Origin: JBHPCZ01 sp042573625
GTDB taxonomy: Bacteria > Desulfobacterota > Desulfobacteria > Desulfobacterales > UBA11574
Direction of reading: 5' to 3'
DNA length: 52,369 nucleotides
Assembly: GCA_042573625.1 (NCBI GenBank)
Contig: JBHPCZ010000007.1
Coordinates: 1-52,369 of the forward strand
The position numbers and the translations under genes are program-made. The notes beneath the pieces are model-generated. The model did not search any database, was not told the DNA's origin, and saw only the letters and a program-made list of their open reading frames with translations. How positions within the stretch are numbered: position 1 is the stretch's first letter; each line of letters begins with the position of its first letter. Shown piece by piece: positions 17,315-24,903 of the stretch.

Positions 17315-19290
17315 GATGTCATCGCCCTTCCACATGTTTCAATGCTGGTCTCGATTTCTTTGATCAGTTTTTCTGAATCCGCCAGGGCGTCCTTGGCCGT
17401 CTGGATGATCTCCCCGGTGATCTCTTCTTCGAAAAGATCCTGCACTGTTTTCAGCTTATCGTTTAGCCACGCCTGAACGATCGGGCCGAGCATGGCCTCG
17501 ATCTGCTGTTGATCAGCCTTTTTCAGTCCTGTTGTAGCGGGGATTGCAACGAGCGCATACAAATCATGCAATCCGAAAAGTCCGGTCAGCTTTACCTTGA
17601 TTCCGGTGGCACCTACAGGATCTCCTGTAGAGAGAACATACGTCACCGCGGCGGTGGCCGGCAATATATTCAAAAAGGCGGAAAAAGTCTGCTGGATTTT
17701 AGCCCATAAACCCATTTTGCTTCGGAATTGGCCTGCGAGAAGCTCCAGATCCTTTTCGACGCCCTGTGACAGGTCAACGATCAAATCCCGACGTGAAAGA
17801 ATCGATCGGAATACTGATTTTCCCTCCCGATCCCTCAGCTTTTTCTGGACATGAAATATCGCGGGATGAGCGCCGATCCGGAACGTTAATGTTCCCGTTT
17901 TTTCTGTTGTTTCTACATGGGGGTTCTGAATCCCATCTATGCCTTTTGCTGCCCTGACCTGTTCGAGGGTTTCAAGCATTCTCTTGGAAACCGGATCATT
18001 CATCGATGCGGAAACGGAGATTTCCGAGCCCACAGCAATGGTGTACATATTACTCACCGCGTTGACGAGGTCCTCTTCCAACCTGTCGTTAAAATCACTG
18101 GCGGAGGGGGTGACGGGTCTGGCGTCTGAGAGCCCCTCCTTTATTCGCCGGACAGTTCCGGACAGGAATTTTAAGGGCAGGTCAACAAGACGGCCTGTTC
18201 CCCGCATGATCTTAATGTAAGCGGGGTCGGCGGACAACCAGATTTCGACAAAACGTTTCATAACCTGGTCAATGGGGAAATGCTGCAGGGCCTCATGCAC
18301 GGATCGGCTCTGGGCTGTCTGAAGTGTGTCGAGGTACAAACCCAGCTCTTGATGAGAAATTTTTGCGTGCTCAAGAATCACCCGGGCTTTTTCCAAAGCA
18401 TCCTTAAGAATCGAGCCGAGCAGTTCGAGCCGAAGCTCCCTGGAATCGATGGTTTTAAGGGCGTTCATCAAAGAAGTGTCCCCGCCGTGCATTGATCGCA
18501 ATTCCATGGGCCGTTTTCCGGCAGCGACAGCATTATCTTCGTCTGTTCGATAAATTCCCATCACATATTTTTCAGCTTCAGCGCCATATAGGTTCCGGGC
18601 CACGGTCATTGCATGGTCGAGAACTTCCTGCTCGCCAAAACTGGGATATACGCGATAGACCAGGAAGCACTTTCTCATGCCGATACCGGTGAGTATCTGT
18701 GAGATGAAATCGGTGTTTTCGCGGTTGTGATAGTTGGAATTTGTGAAAATATATATCAGTATGTCGGAGGCTTCCAGGGCCTGTTCGGCCGCGTCTCGGT
18801 TTGTGTAGATCCCCCTCGCTCCCGTATCGAAGTCGGGCGTGTCCATCAGAACAAGATTAAGGGGCACGGCATCGCTTAAGGCATATAACGGGCCGCCGGT
18901 TGTGGTGAGATCGCGTATATTTTTCAAAGGTTCGGGCCGGCATTCAAAGGGCATGAAGAGTGTGGAAAGAAAATCCGGCGTGTTGAAAAGATCTCCATGG
19001 GCTGAAACAAGAATACGGCGGTTAATTCCCGCACTGCCACCGACAGGAGAAAGGGTTTCTCCCACAAGAGAGTTGAAGAGTGTCGATTTTCCTGAAGAGC
19101 CTCCGCCGCAGATGGTTGCCATAAGTGGAAATTCCGGAGCAAGTCGAAAGATCAGTTTGCTGTCAACGATGTGGGTCCAGGCGGCAATATCTTCGTTACC
19201 CTTGTGGCTGAGTCGGTCTATGACACGAGGAATATTGTTTCTCAACCTCTTCAGGGCTTCATTGAGGTCCTGTTTATAAATCTTTTCCAT
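17311..19290 (-). CDS. Dynamin-like GTPase (first of pair)
   Basis: The 659-residue protein has a P-loop GGGSSGKST at 62-70 and a G3 motif DTPDFDTG at 150-157, but I find no canonical N/TKxD G4 motif: the expected place reads CFLVYRVYPSFGEQ. Long helical regions follow (residues 280-450), then a moderately hydrophobic segment near 560-590 (FLNILPATAAVTYVLSTG, LVAIPATTGL) that could insert in a membrane, and a helical tail. The family is dynamin-like by overall layout. With the overlapping second gene it forms a two-gene unit that is flanked by B and A/B repeat elements. A role in envelope maintenance or phage defence would be speculation. Confidence 0.85.
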   Translation of the reverse strand: MEKIYKQDLNEALKRLRNNIPRVIDRLSHKGNEDIAAWTHIVDSKLIFRLAPEFPLMATICGGGSSGKSTLFNSLVGETLSPVGGSAGINRRILVSAHGDLFNTPDFLSTLFMPFECRPEPLKNIRDLTTTGGPLYALSDAVPLNLVLMDTPDFDTGARGIYTNRDAAEQALEASDILIYIFTNSNYHNRENTDFISQILTGIGMRKCFLVYRVYPSFGEQEVLDHAMTVARNLYGAEAEKYVMGIYRTDEDNAVAAGKRPMELRSMHGGDTSLMNALKTIDSRELRLELLGSILKDALEKARVILEHAKISHQELGLYLDTLQTAQSRSVHEALQHFPIDQVMKRFVEIWLSADPAYIKIMRGTGRLVDLPLKFLSGTVRRIKEGLSDARPVTPSASDFNDRLEEDLVNAVSNMYTIAVGSEISVSASMNDPVSKRMLETLEQVRAAKGIDGIQNPHVETTEKTGTLTFRIGAHPAIFHVQKKLRDREGKSVFRSILSRRDLIVDLSQGVEKDLELLAGQFRSKMGLWAKIQQTFSAFLNILPATAAVTYVLSTGDPVGATGIKVKLTGLFGLHDLYALVAIPATTGLKKADQQQIEAMLGPIVQAWLNDKLKTVQDLFEEEITGEIIQTAKDALADSEKLIKEIETSIETCGRAMTS

Positions 19291-19449
19291 CGAGGTTGCC
19301 CTTGTCCGTAATCGTGCAAAATTCAGGATTAACTGTTTCCAAACAGGCCATAGATATCACATTTGGGCTCTCAAAGGAATGCAGATAATTCATCCGGATA
19401 TCCGAGGCCGATCCGGATGTCACGATACGTGAGGTATCATTCAACCGGT

Positions 19450-19706
19450 GTGTTGAATATCCAATATCCAATGTTCAATGTCGAATATCGAAGGAAAACA
19501 GTCGGTATGCCCTCGAATTGAATTGGCCGTAGAATACGGCGCTGTCGTACACCCAAGGTAGAGCGGATATCTCTCATCATTCGGCATTCCTTGTTGGAAA
19601 TTGGATATTCGGAATCAGCCAACGAGCGACGGTTTCAAAGGCCAACGGCGATGCCCCCATCGTGGGGGCTTCCTGATGCCTCCCGCTATGCGGGAGGAGA
19701 CTCACT
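19450..19706. repeat. Repeat family A, copy 2
   Basis: This direct-orientation homologue of 14054-14300 has inverted ends GAATATCCAATATCCAAT ... TTGGAAATTGGATATTC and two perfect GC hairpins (CCCCCATCGTGGGGG and GCCTCCCGCTATGCGGGAGG). It is followed immediately by family B copy 2. Confidence 0.75.
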
Positions 19707-19722
19707 TGAAAAAAAGGATCTC

Positions 19723-20060
19723 AGGAATCAAGGGTTCAAGAAGTCGAGTGTTTTTGCGATTAAATCGTTTCATGGATAATCCTATATCAAACCGTGCAAA
19801 CTCGGATATAAGGGCTCGTAAGAAAAAACAGATGCCCAGAGTAAAAATCAACAGGTGGCTCGACCGGCACTTTTGTTAACGATATTTTTCGTCATGCGTC
19901 TGTTTTTCCCAACGATCCCTAATATACTCAAACAGTGCCCGATTTAATATAGGATCACCCATTGCGCGAATAGATCGAGCGCTATATTTAAATATTTCAC
20001 TTGAACCGCTCGGCTGAGCTCGCCGCAAGCCCTCGAATCCTTGACCCCTTGAATCCTTTC
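19723..20060. repeat. Repeat family B, copy 2
   Basis: It has the same organisation and orientation as 15062-15430. The arms are about 19772-19832 and 19899-19965, and the distal 60 bp (from ACTTGAACCGCTCGGCTGAG to CCCCTTGAA) are nearly identical between copies. In the outer stem three base pairs differ from copy 1 on both arms, keeping pairing. Together with A copy 2 it fills the 859-bp gap 19291-20149; no gene is seen there. Confidence 0.8.
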
Positions 20061-20149
20061 AAAATCATCAGCCTTTTGGGAGATGATTCTGATTTTATGT
20101 GCCCGGGCCGTTTGCAGCGGAGCTTCATTTGATCTTGAAAATCTGATCC

Positions 20150-21358
20150 TCAATGCCGGGACCAACCCCTTAATCCCCAAATCAGAGAAGCAAGCCCCAG
20201 GCCGCTAATGGCTGCCGAAACCATCCCGGTGGTGAATATCCCGCCTGCCAGCCAGATTCGCCCGCCGATCAGTGCGCCGATAACCCTCCCGGCGCCGGCT
20301 GCCGCCAGGAAACTCGACATCATTGTTGCCCGGTAATCGGGCAGCAGTTCCGTACAAAGGGACAGCGCCGTGACAATGGCAAATTCATAGGTTAAAAATA
20401 TAAGAAAGAGACCGCCCAGCGCCGTTGGCAGGGCCTTTCCCAGCAACGGCAACATCCCATAGCTCATCATGCACAGAACAAGACCGAGTATCACGGATCG
20501 CTTCAGGCCTAACCGGTCGGACATGGCGGCGGTGAGGCCTTCCCCGGATAATTCGGCGATACCGATGACACTTGTTCCCACACCTATAGCAACAATACTC
20601 AGATCAAAGGCGTTTTCCAGCCAGGCGCCGTATATTACAAAAAGATTGTCATTGGCCATGCTGACAAAAAAAGCAAAGCCGATGGCACCCAATGCAGACC
20701 GCTTTTTCAATAACTGCCCCCAGGCACTACTGAGGCCCAGACCGGTTCGACGCGCTGCAGGCTTTGTTATGTCTTTGGACTGCACCATTTTCAAAGCCAC
20801 AATTCCCAGCAGACCCACACCGCCCAGCGCGAAAAAAGGGGAACGCCAACCCAGACGGTCGATAAGCAGAGCGATTAAAGGGATTCCCAGCAGCGTACTT
20901 CCCGCCCAGCTGAATTCGAGCACACCGATAACCAGACCTCGACGCTCGAAGGGCACCCGTTCACCGATGTAAGCCTGTAAAGCCGGATCAAAAAGACTTT
21001 TTCCCAGCCCGGCCAAAAAAAGCGCGGTCAAAATAACACCGTAAAAAGGCAGGCAACCGGCTGAAAACATCCCCACTACCAGCATGCCCAGTCCGACAAA
21101 CATCATCAGCCGATAGCCCAAACGGTCCGCAAGGGGGCCGAAAAAGATGCCGATGACGGCTGTCGCCTGATTCACCGCAATAATAGAGGTAATGGATGTC
21201 AAAGAAACCCCCAACCCCCGGCTCAGGACCGGCGCAAAGGGATATGCGAAACGCCGGGCGGTATTCAAGGCAAGACGGCATATTGTTGCAACACCGATTT
21301 CCAAAGCCAATCCGGAAACCGGCATATCGTTTTGAACGTCTTTTGGGCGATGAGGCAT
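20150..21358 (-). CDS. MFS transporter
   Basis: The 402-residue protein starts at ATG 21358, chosen because GGAG lies 7 bp upstream. It has about 12 hydrophobic segments and the major facilitator motif A, GPLADRLGYRLMM, between TM2 and TM3, with a repeat-like GLTAAMSDRLGLKRSV between TM8 and TM9. SWAGSTLLGIPLIALLIDRLGWRSPF is typical of drug/metabolite efflux MFS members. The substrate cannot be predicted. It is divergent from the Nudix gene with a 100-bp shared upstream region. Confidence 0.9.
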   Translation of the reverse strand: MPHRPKDVQNDMPVSGLALEIGVATICRLALNTARRFAYPFAPVLSRGLGVSLTSITSIIAVNQATAVIGIFFGPLADRLGYRLMMFVGLGMLVVGMFSAGCLPFYGVILTALFLAGLGKSLFDPALQAYIGERVPFERRGLVIGVLEFSWAGSTLLGIPLIALLIDRLGWRSPFFALGGVGLLGIVALKMVQSKDITKPAARRTGLGLSSAWGQLLKKRSALGAIGFAFFVSMANDNLFVIYGAWLENAFDLSIVAIGVGTSVIGIAELSGEGLTAAMSDRLGLKRSVILGLVLCMMSYGMLPLLGKALPTALGGLFLIFLTYEFAIVTALSLCTELLPDYRATMMSSFLAAAGAGRVIGALIGGRIWLAGGIFTTGMVSAAISGLGLASLIWGLRGWSRH

Positions 21359-21459
21359 TGGAAAGCTCCAAATTTGAATCATCAAAGAAGATATGATACC
21401 ATCCATCCTAGGTTTCCCATGGAGAATTTTCCCGACAATTTATAACAGGTTTTACAAAA

Positions 21460-21894
21460 ATGGAACATAAGTTTAGAAATCCCCTTGTTACCGTAGATAT
21501 TATTATCGAAATCAATGACGGTATCGTTCTGATTGAAAGAAAAAACCCACCGCACGGATGGGCTCTTCCGGGCGGTTTTGTGGATTACGGCGAATCCCTC
21601 GAAGTCTCTGCTATAAGAGAGGCAAAAGAGGAAACCGCTTTGGATGTTAAACTTGAGGAGCAGTTCCATGCATATTCAGACCCTGATCGTGACCCCAGGC
21701 ACCACAGCATCACAATCGTTTACATTGCCAAAGGGACCGGCATTCCAAAAGCTGAAGATGATGCGAAAAGCATTGGTGTTTTTATGGAACAAACGCTGCC
21801 TGACCCGATCGTGTTTGATCACGAAAAGATTATCGCTGATTATTTTCAATTCAAGAAGGGCGTGCCGGAAAAAGATATTTTTAATGCATTCTAA
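21460..21894 (+). CDS. Nudix hydrolase
   Basis: The 144-residue protein carries a full Nudix box, G-x5-E-x7-REAxEETxLD, at about residues 39-61 (GGFVDYGESLEVSAIREAKE). It therefore hydrolyses a nucleoside diphosphate linked to another moiety, with Mg2+ held by the box glutamates. The N-terminus VTVDIIIEINDGIVLIERKN and the GWALPGGF segment resemble ADP-ribose pyrophosphatase-type members. The Smr-domain gene follows on the same strand after 84 bp. Confidence 0.92.
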   Translation: MEHKFRNPLVTVDIIIEINDGIVLIERKNPPHGWALPGGFVDYGESLEVSAIREAKEETALDVKLEEQFHAYSDPDRDPRHHSITIVYIAKGTGIPKAEDDAKSIGVFMEQTLPDPIVFDHEKIIADYFQFKKGVPEKDIFNAF

Positions 21895-21978
21895 ACCCGA
21901 ATGTGCCATGAAGTATTTGAGCGCGATCCATTGCTGAGAATACCGTGATCTATTTCATGCTTATGAAAATGGTGCGTT

Positions 21979-22686
21979 ATGAAACCTTCCAAACCACGCA
22001 GTACATTCAGGCACTTTAAAGATCTGAAAACCCTGCTTGACAGCCGGTCTTTTCCGATTTCTCAGTGTCTGACCGAACATCCCCCGATCCAAAGAAAGGA
22101 CAAGCCGGAACCCGAAGATGAACAAAGACTTTTTCAGGAGGCCATGGCGGACGTGACACCCATCTCAAAAAATATCCATATCGAAAAAAACATCGACATC
22201 GATTCGCCCAGGGGCCCCGAAGATGAATCCGAGGCCGACGCATTGCTCCGGCTGAAAAATCTTGTCGAGTACGGGGAAGGGTTTGTTGTCGCCGACACGC
22301 CGGAATATATTGAAGGTGGTGGATATGAGGTGAGCCCGGAGCTTACCCGACGGCTGCATCGCGGCGACTATTCCATACAGGCGTATATCGATCTCCACGG
22401 ACTCAGCGTGGAATATGCTCATGAAGCGTTTGAAAAATTTATAAAAGAATCGATAACGACCGGGAAAAGGGCGGTTCTGGTCGTGCACGGCCGGGGCCTT
22501 TCATCACCGGACAAACCGGTTTTAAAGACAAAGCTGGTTGAATGGATTACAAGAAGCCCCTGGCGCAAATGGGTAATTGCCTTTTCGAGCGCAAGGGCCT
22601 GTGACGGCGGTGCGGGAGCAACCTATCTGCTGCTCAGGGAGCGGCCGCTGACGAAGCGATTCAGAAAAAGAAAAAAAGATGCATAA
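21979..22686 (+). CDS. Smr-domain protein
   Basis: The 235-residue protein has a variable, charged N-terminal half and a C-terminal Smr domain (residues 135-225) with the DLHG motif at 138-141, HGRG at 170-173 and a closing GGAGATYLLLR. Smr domains are endonucleases acting on DNA or on mRNA of stalled ribosomes. The free-standing form with an N-terminal extension is like E. coli SmrA/SmrB. The gene ends just before a palindromic repeat element. Confidence 0.9.
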   Translation: MKPSKPRSTFRHFKDLKTLLDSRSFPISQCLTEHPPIQRKDKPEPEDEQRLFQEAMADVTPISKNIHIEKNIDIDSPRGPEDESEADALLRLKNLVEYGEGFVVADTPEYIEGGGYEVSPELTRRLHRGDYSIQAYIDLHGLSVEYAHEAFEKFIKESITTGKRAVLVVHGRGLSSPDKPVLKTKLVEWITRSPWRKWVIAFSSARACDGGAGATYLLLRERPLTKRFRKRKKDA

Positions 22687-22688
22687 GG

Positions 22689-22877
22689 TTAATTCGTGTC
22701 CATCCACGGAGTGTGATGGACCCAATTAAGTGTCCAATTCAGAAATGAGCAATTTTTGTGTCGCGCAAGGCCGCACAAGGGTTTTCGGGGAGACGTACAT
22801 GGGGTACGCCACAGCCGGAAACCCGCGGAGAACGCCGCACGGCGAAAAAAGGGCCATTTATGGATGGACACTAATTC
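22689..22877. repeat. Repeat element E with terminal inverted repeats
   Basis: The ends AATTCGTGTCCATCCA (22691-22706) and TGGATGGACACTAATT (22861-22876) are inverted with one mismatch. The 189-bp interior holds a further small hairpin (CGTAC-ATGGG-GTACG). It is MITE-like, with no coding capacity, and inserted between the Smr and LUD genes. Confidence 0.65.
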
Positions 22878-22901
22878 ATATTTAAACACCGGAGGCATGA
22901 C

Positions 22902-23555
22902 ATGGAGAAACCGATTGAAAACTACTGGCAGATCAGACTGACGAATCTCAAGGAAGCCCTTGAAGGAAATAACTTTCAGGTCTTTATAGCGAAAAGCGGT
23001 GAGGACGCAAAAACCATCGCACTGGAAAAAATCATTCCTGGCATCGGACCCAAAAGCATTTCCTGGGGTGGATCAATGACGTTCGTCGCGACCGGACTGT
23101 TTGATGCCCTTAAAAACAATCCGGACATGGAGGTGTTAGACACTTTTGATAAAAACATATCCCCTGAAGATATGCTGGAACGGCGACGGCAGGCGTTACT
23201 GGTCGATCTCTTTATCACCGGAACCAACGCGGTGACCGAAAACGGTCAGCTTGTCAATCTGGACATGTTCGGAAACCGTATTGCCGGGCTGACCTTCGGG
23301 CCTAAATCGGTCATTGTTTTCATCGGTCGAAATAAAATCGTCCCGGATGTAGAGACCGCCATTGAGCGGATCAAAGAATATGCTGCTCCGGTCAACGCCA
23401 TGCGCCTGGACAAGAAAACGCCTTGTGCCAAGACCGCGTACTGTGAAGAGTGTAAAAGCCCGGACCGTATTTGCAACACATGGACCATCACTGAAAAATC
23501 CTTTCCCAAAGGCCGAATAAAGGTTGTTTTGATCAATAAAGATTTGGGATTGTAA
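22902..23555 (+). CDS. LUD-domain protein (LutC/YkgG-like)
   Basis: The 217-residue protein matches the LUD (DUF162) family: GIGPKSISWGGSMTFVATGL, VDLFITGTNAVTENGQLVNLD, GNRIAGLTFGPKSVIVFIGRNKIV. Members take part in lactate utilisation (LutC) or related redox reactions. A C-terminal Cys cluster (CAKTAYCEECKSPDRIC) is a feature of the anaerobe subgroup and may bind metal. No lutA or lutB is nearby, so the substrate is open. GGAGG lies before ATG 22902. Confidence 0.9.
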   Translation: MEKPIENYWQIRLTNLKEALEGNNFQVFIAKSGEDAKTIALEKIIPGIGPKSISWGGSMTFVATGLFDALKNNPDMEVLDTFDKNISPEDMLERRRQALLVDLFITGTNAVTENGQLVNLDMFGNRIAGLTFGPKSVIVFIGRNKIVPDVETAIERIKEYAAPVNAMRLDKKTPCAKTAYCEECKSPDRICNTWTITEKSFPKGRIKVVLINKDLGL

Positions 23556-24140
23556 AAAGCACCATCCTAATTTAGACAATATTCAATTGGGGCGGTATCC
23601 GGGGGCTGTATTCAGCGGTCAGTAAAGGATGTATTTTTTAAAAGAGTGTATTTCATTGATTCAAATATTACTAAAACCCGTTCCATTCAGCTTGCTGTCC
23701 TTGATCTGCCATTGGATGAAGATGATTTGACGACGGCTATAATCGAGATTTGCTTGACTTGGCAAACACAGATTATGATATCTGTAATTCAATTGTTTTT
23801 GAAATATTGGTAAGATATCACAATGCCGGTCAAAACTGTGATATTTGTAAGATATATGCAATTCAGTCGTGGTTGTGATTATCAAGATATCTGGAAAAGT
23901 GTGAATTAATTCACATCAAAAGTATGAAAGACTTCATTGCAATCTTCATAACAGATTTGATATTTTTTATTATGACCTAATAGGTAAGATCGCAAGTAAC
24001 AATGTTGTACACTCCTTTTTGAGGATTTCAGATTAGTAAAAAGTAAAAAATGGCTTTCGTATGCAAAATTTTAAAAACATGTTCCAACTGAAAACATCCA
24101 AATAAAATTAATTCCACAATTAAATAGAGGCCCTCCGATC
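23556..24140. other. 585-bp AT-rich regulatory region upstream of the IHF-type gene
   Basis: It holds a possible coding remnant at about 23629-23800 (VFFKRVYFIDSNITKTRSIQ, then LAVLDLPLDEDDLTTAI), which I cannot assign. It also has two imperfect direct repeats (ATATTGGTAAGATATCACAAT near 23801 and ATATTTGTAAGATATATGCAAT near 23842) and the CRP-like palindrome listed separately. No complete gene is seen. Confidence 0.4.
23900..23915. promoter_or_regulatory. CRP/FNR-type operator palindrome
   Basis: TGTGA-ATTAAT-TCACA is a perfect 16-bp palindrome matching the TGTGA-N6-TCACA consensus of CRP-type regulators. It lies 225 bp upstream of the IHF-type gene. Confidence 0.5.
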
Positions 24141-24423
24141 ATGACAGTTATAAAAGCTAATATTATCGAAGAAATCAGTAAGAAAAACGGATTCTCACGG
24201 CAAAAATCCTCTGAAACATTTGAAATCCTGATTAAAATCATTAAAAGAACCTTAGGAACCGGAGAAGATGTTCTGATCAGTGGGTTCGGCAAGTTCTGTG
24301 TTAAGGAAAAGGCAGAACGCAGAGGCAGGAATCCTGCAACAGGTGAAGATATGATGCTGACACCAAGAGGTTGTTACGTTTAGGTGCTCTGGAAAGTTAA
24401 GAAATCGGGTTAACAGAGGGTAA
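24141..24423 (+). pseudogene. IHF/HU-family DNA-binding protein, frameshifted near the C-terminus
   Basis: The frame from ATG 24141 encodes an HU/IHF protein: IIEEISKKNGFSRQKS, LGTGEDVLISGFGKFCVKEK, and the DNA-contacting arm RRGRNPATGEDMMLTPR. It then stops early at TAG 24383 after 80 residues. Skipping one base at about 24369 restores the usual family ending, VVTFRCSGKLRNRVNRG, to TAA 24423. So either two bases were lost from an Arg codon or one was gained. The short product would lack the last beta-strand and the C-terminal helix needed for dimerisation. A sequencing error or a programmed +1 shift are other options. IHF-alpha-like by its RRGRNPATGE arm. Confidence 0.75.
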
Positions 24424-24477
24424 AAAGATCGTCTCCACTAAATAAAAACTGGGAACTTGAGAAGGAGGCGTTATTCA

Positions 24478-24702
24478 ATGCCAATAAAATCTAAGAAATT
24501 AGACAAATATGAAAAGCGTTTTGGCGTCATTGCTGCAGAGAAGGGGTTTATCACTGCGGATGAACTGGTCAACGCGTTAACAATTCAAGTCCAAGAGGAT
24601 ATCGAAATGGGATATCATCGGCTTATCGGGAAGATATTTGTAGATCAGGGTATTATGTCGGGGAAACAAGTTAGTGAACTACTTAAAGAAATCTTACTGT
24701 GA
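24478..24702 (+). CDS. Small conserved-type protein, unknown function
   Basis: ATG 24478 is chosen over an upstream start because AAGGAGGCG lies right before it. The 74-residue product reads FGVIAAEKGFITADELVNAL, QEDIEMGYHRLIGKIFVDQG and GKQVSELLKEIL. This helix pattern recalls the MshEN/GspE N-terminal fold (a long-term 'G-x-I-x-x-x-x-G-x-I-x-x-x-x-L' repeat), which binds c-di-GMP in some ATPases, but the match is by eye only. No membrane segment is present. Confidence 0.6.
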   Translation: MPIKSKKLDKYEKRFGVIAAEKGFITADELVNALTIQVQEDIEMGYHRLIGKIFVDQGIMSGKQVSELLKEILL

Positions 24703-24903
24703 TTAATTTGATAATTTTTACTGGATTTATCAATCCACCGCTGATCTGCAGCAGAAGCACAATTCAAAGTATATTGAGGTGTTTGTGAAGAAAATATTGA
24801 TTACGTTTGTTTAGTGACTGGCCGTATTATTCCATGAAAAAGTTAAGATCTTACCAGACAGTTTGACGGCTTAAAAATACCAATTGGGCAAGGAGGCGTT
24901 GCA

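Noticed and set aside
15062..20060. CRISPR array or phage attachment sites as an explanation of the repeats
   Set aside because: Units are long, few, internally palindromic and not regularly spaced; no cas or integrase gene is present.
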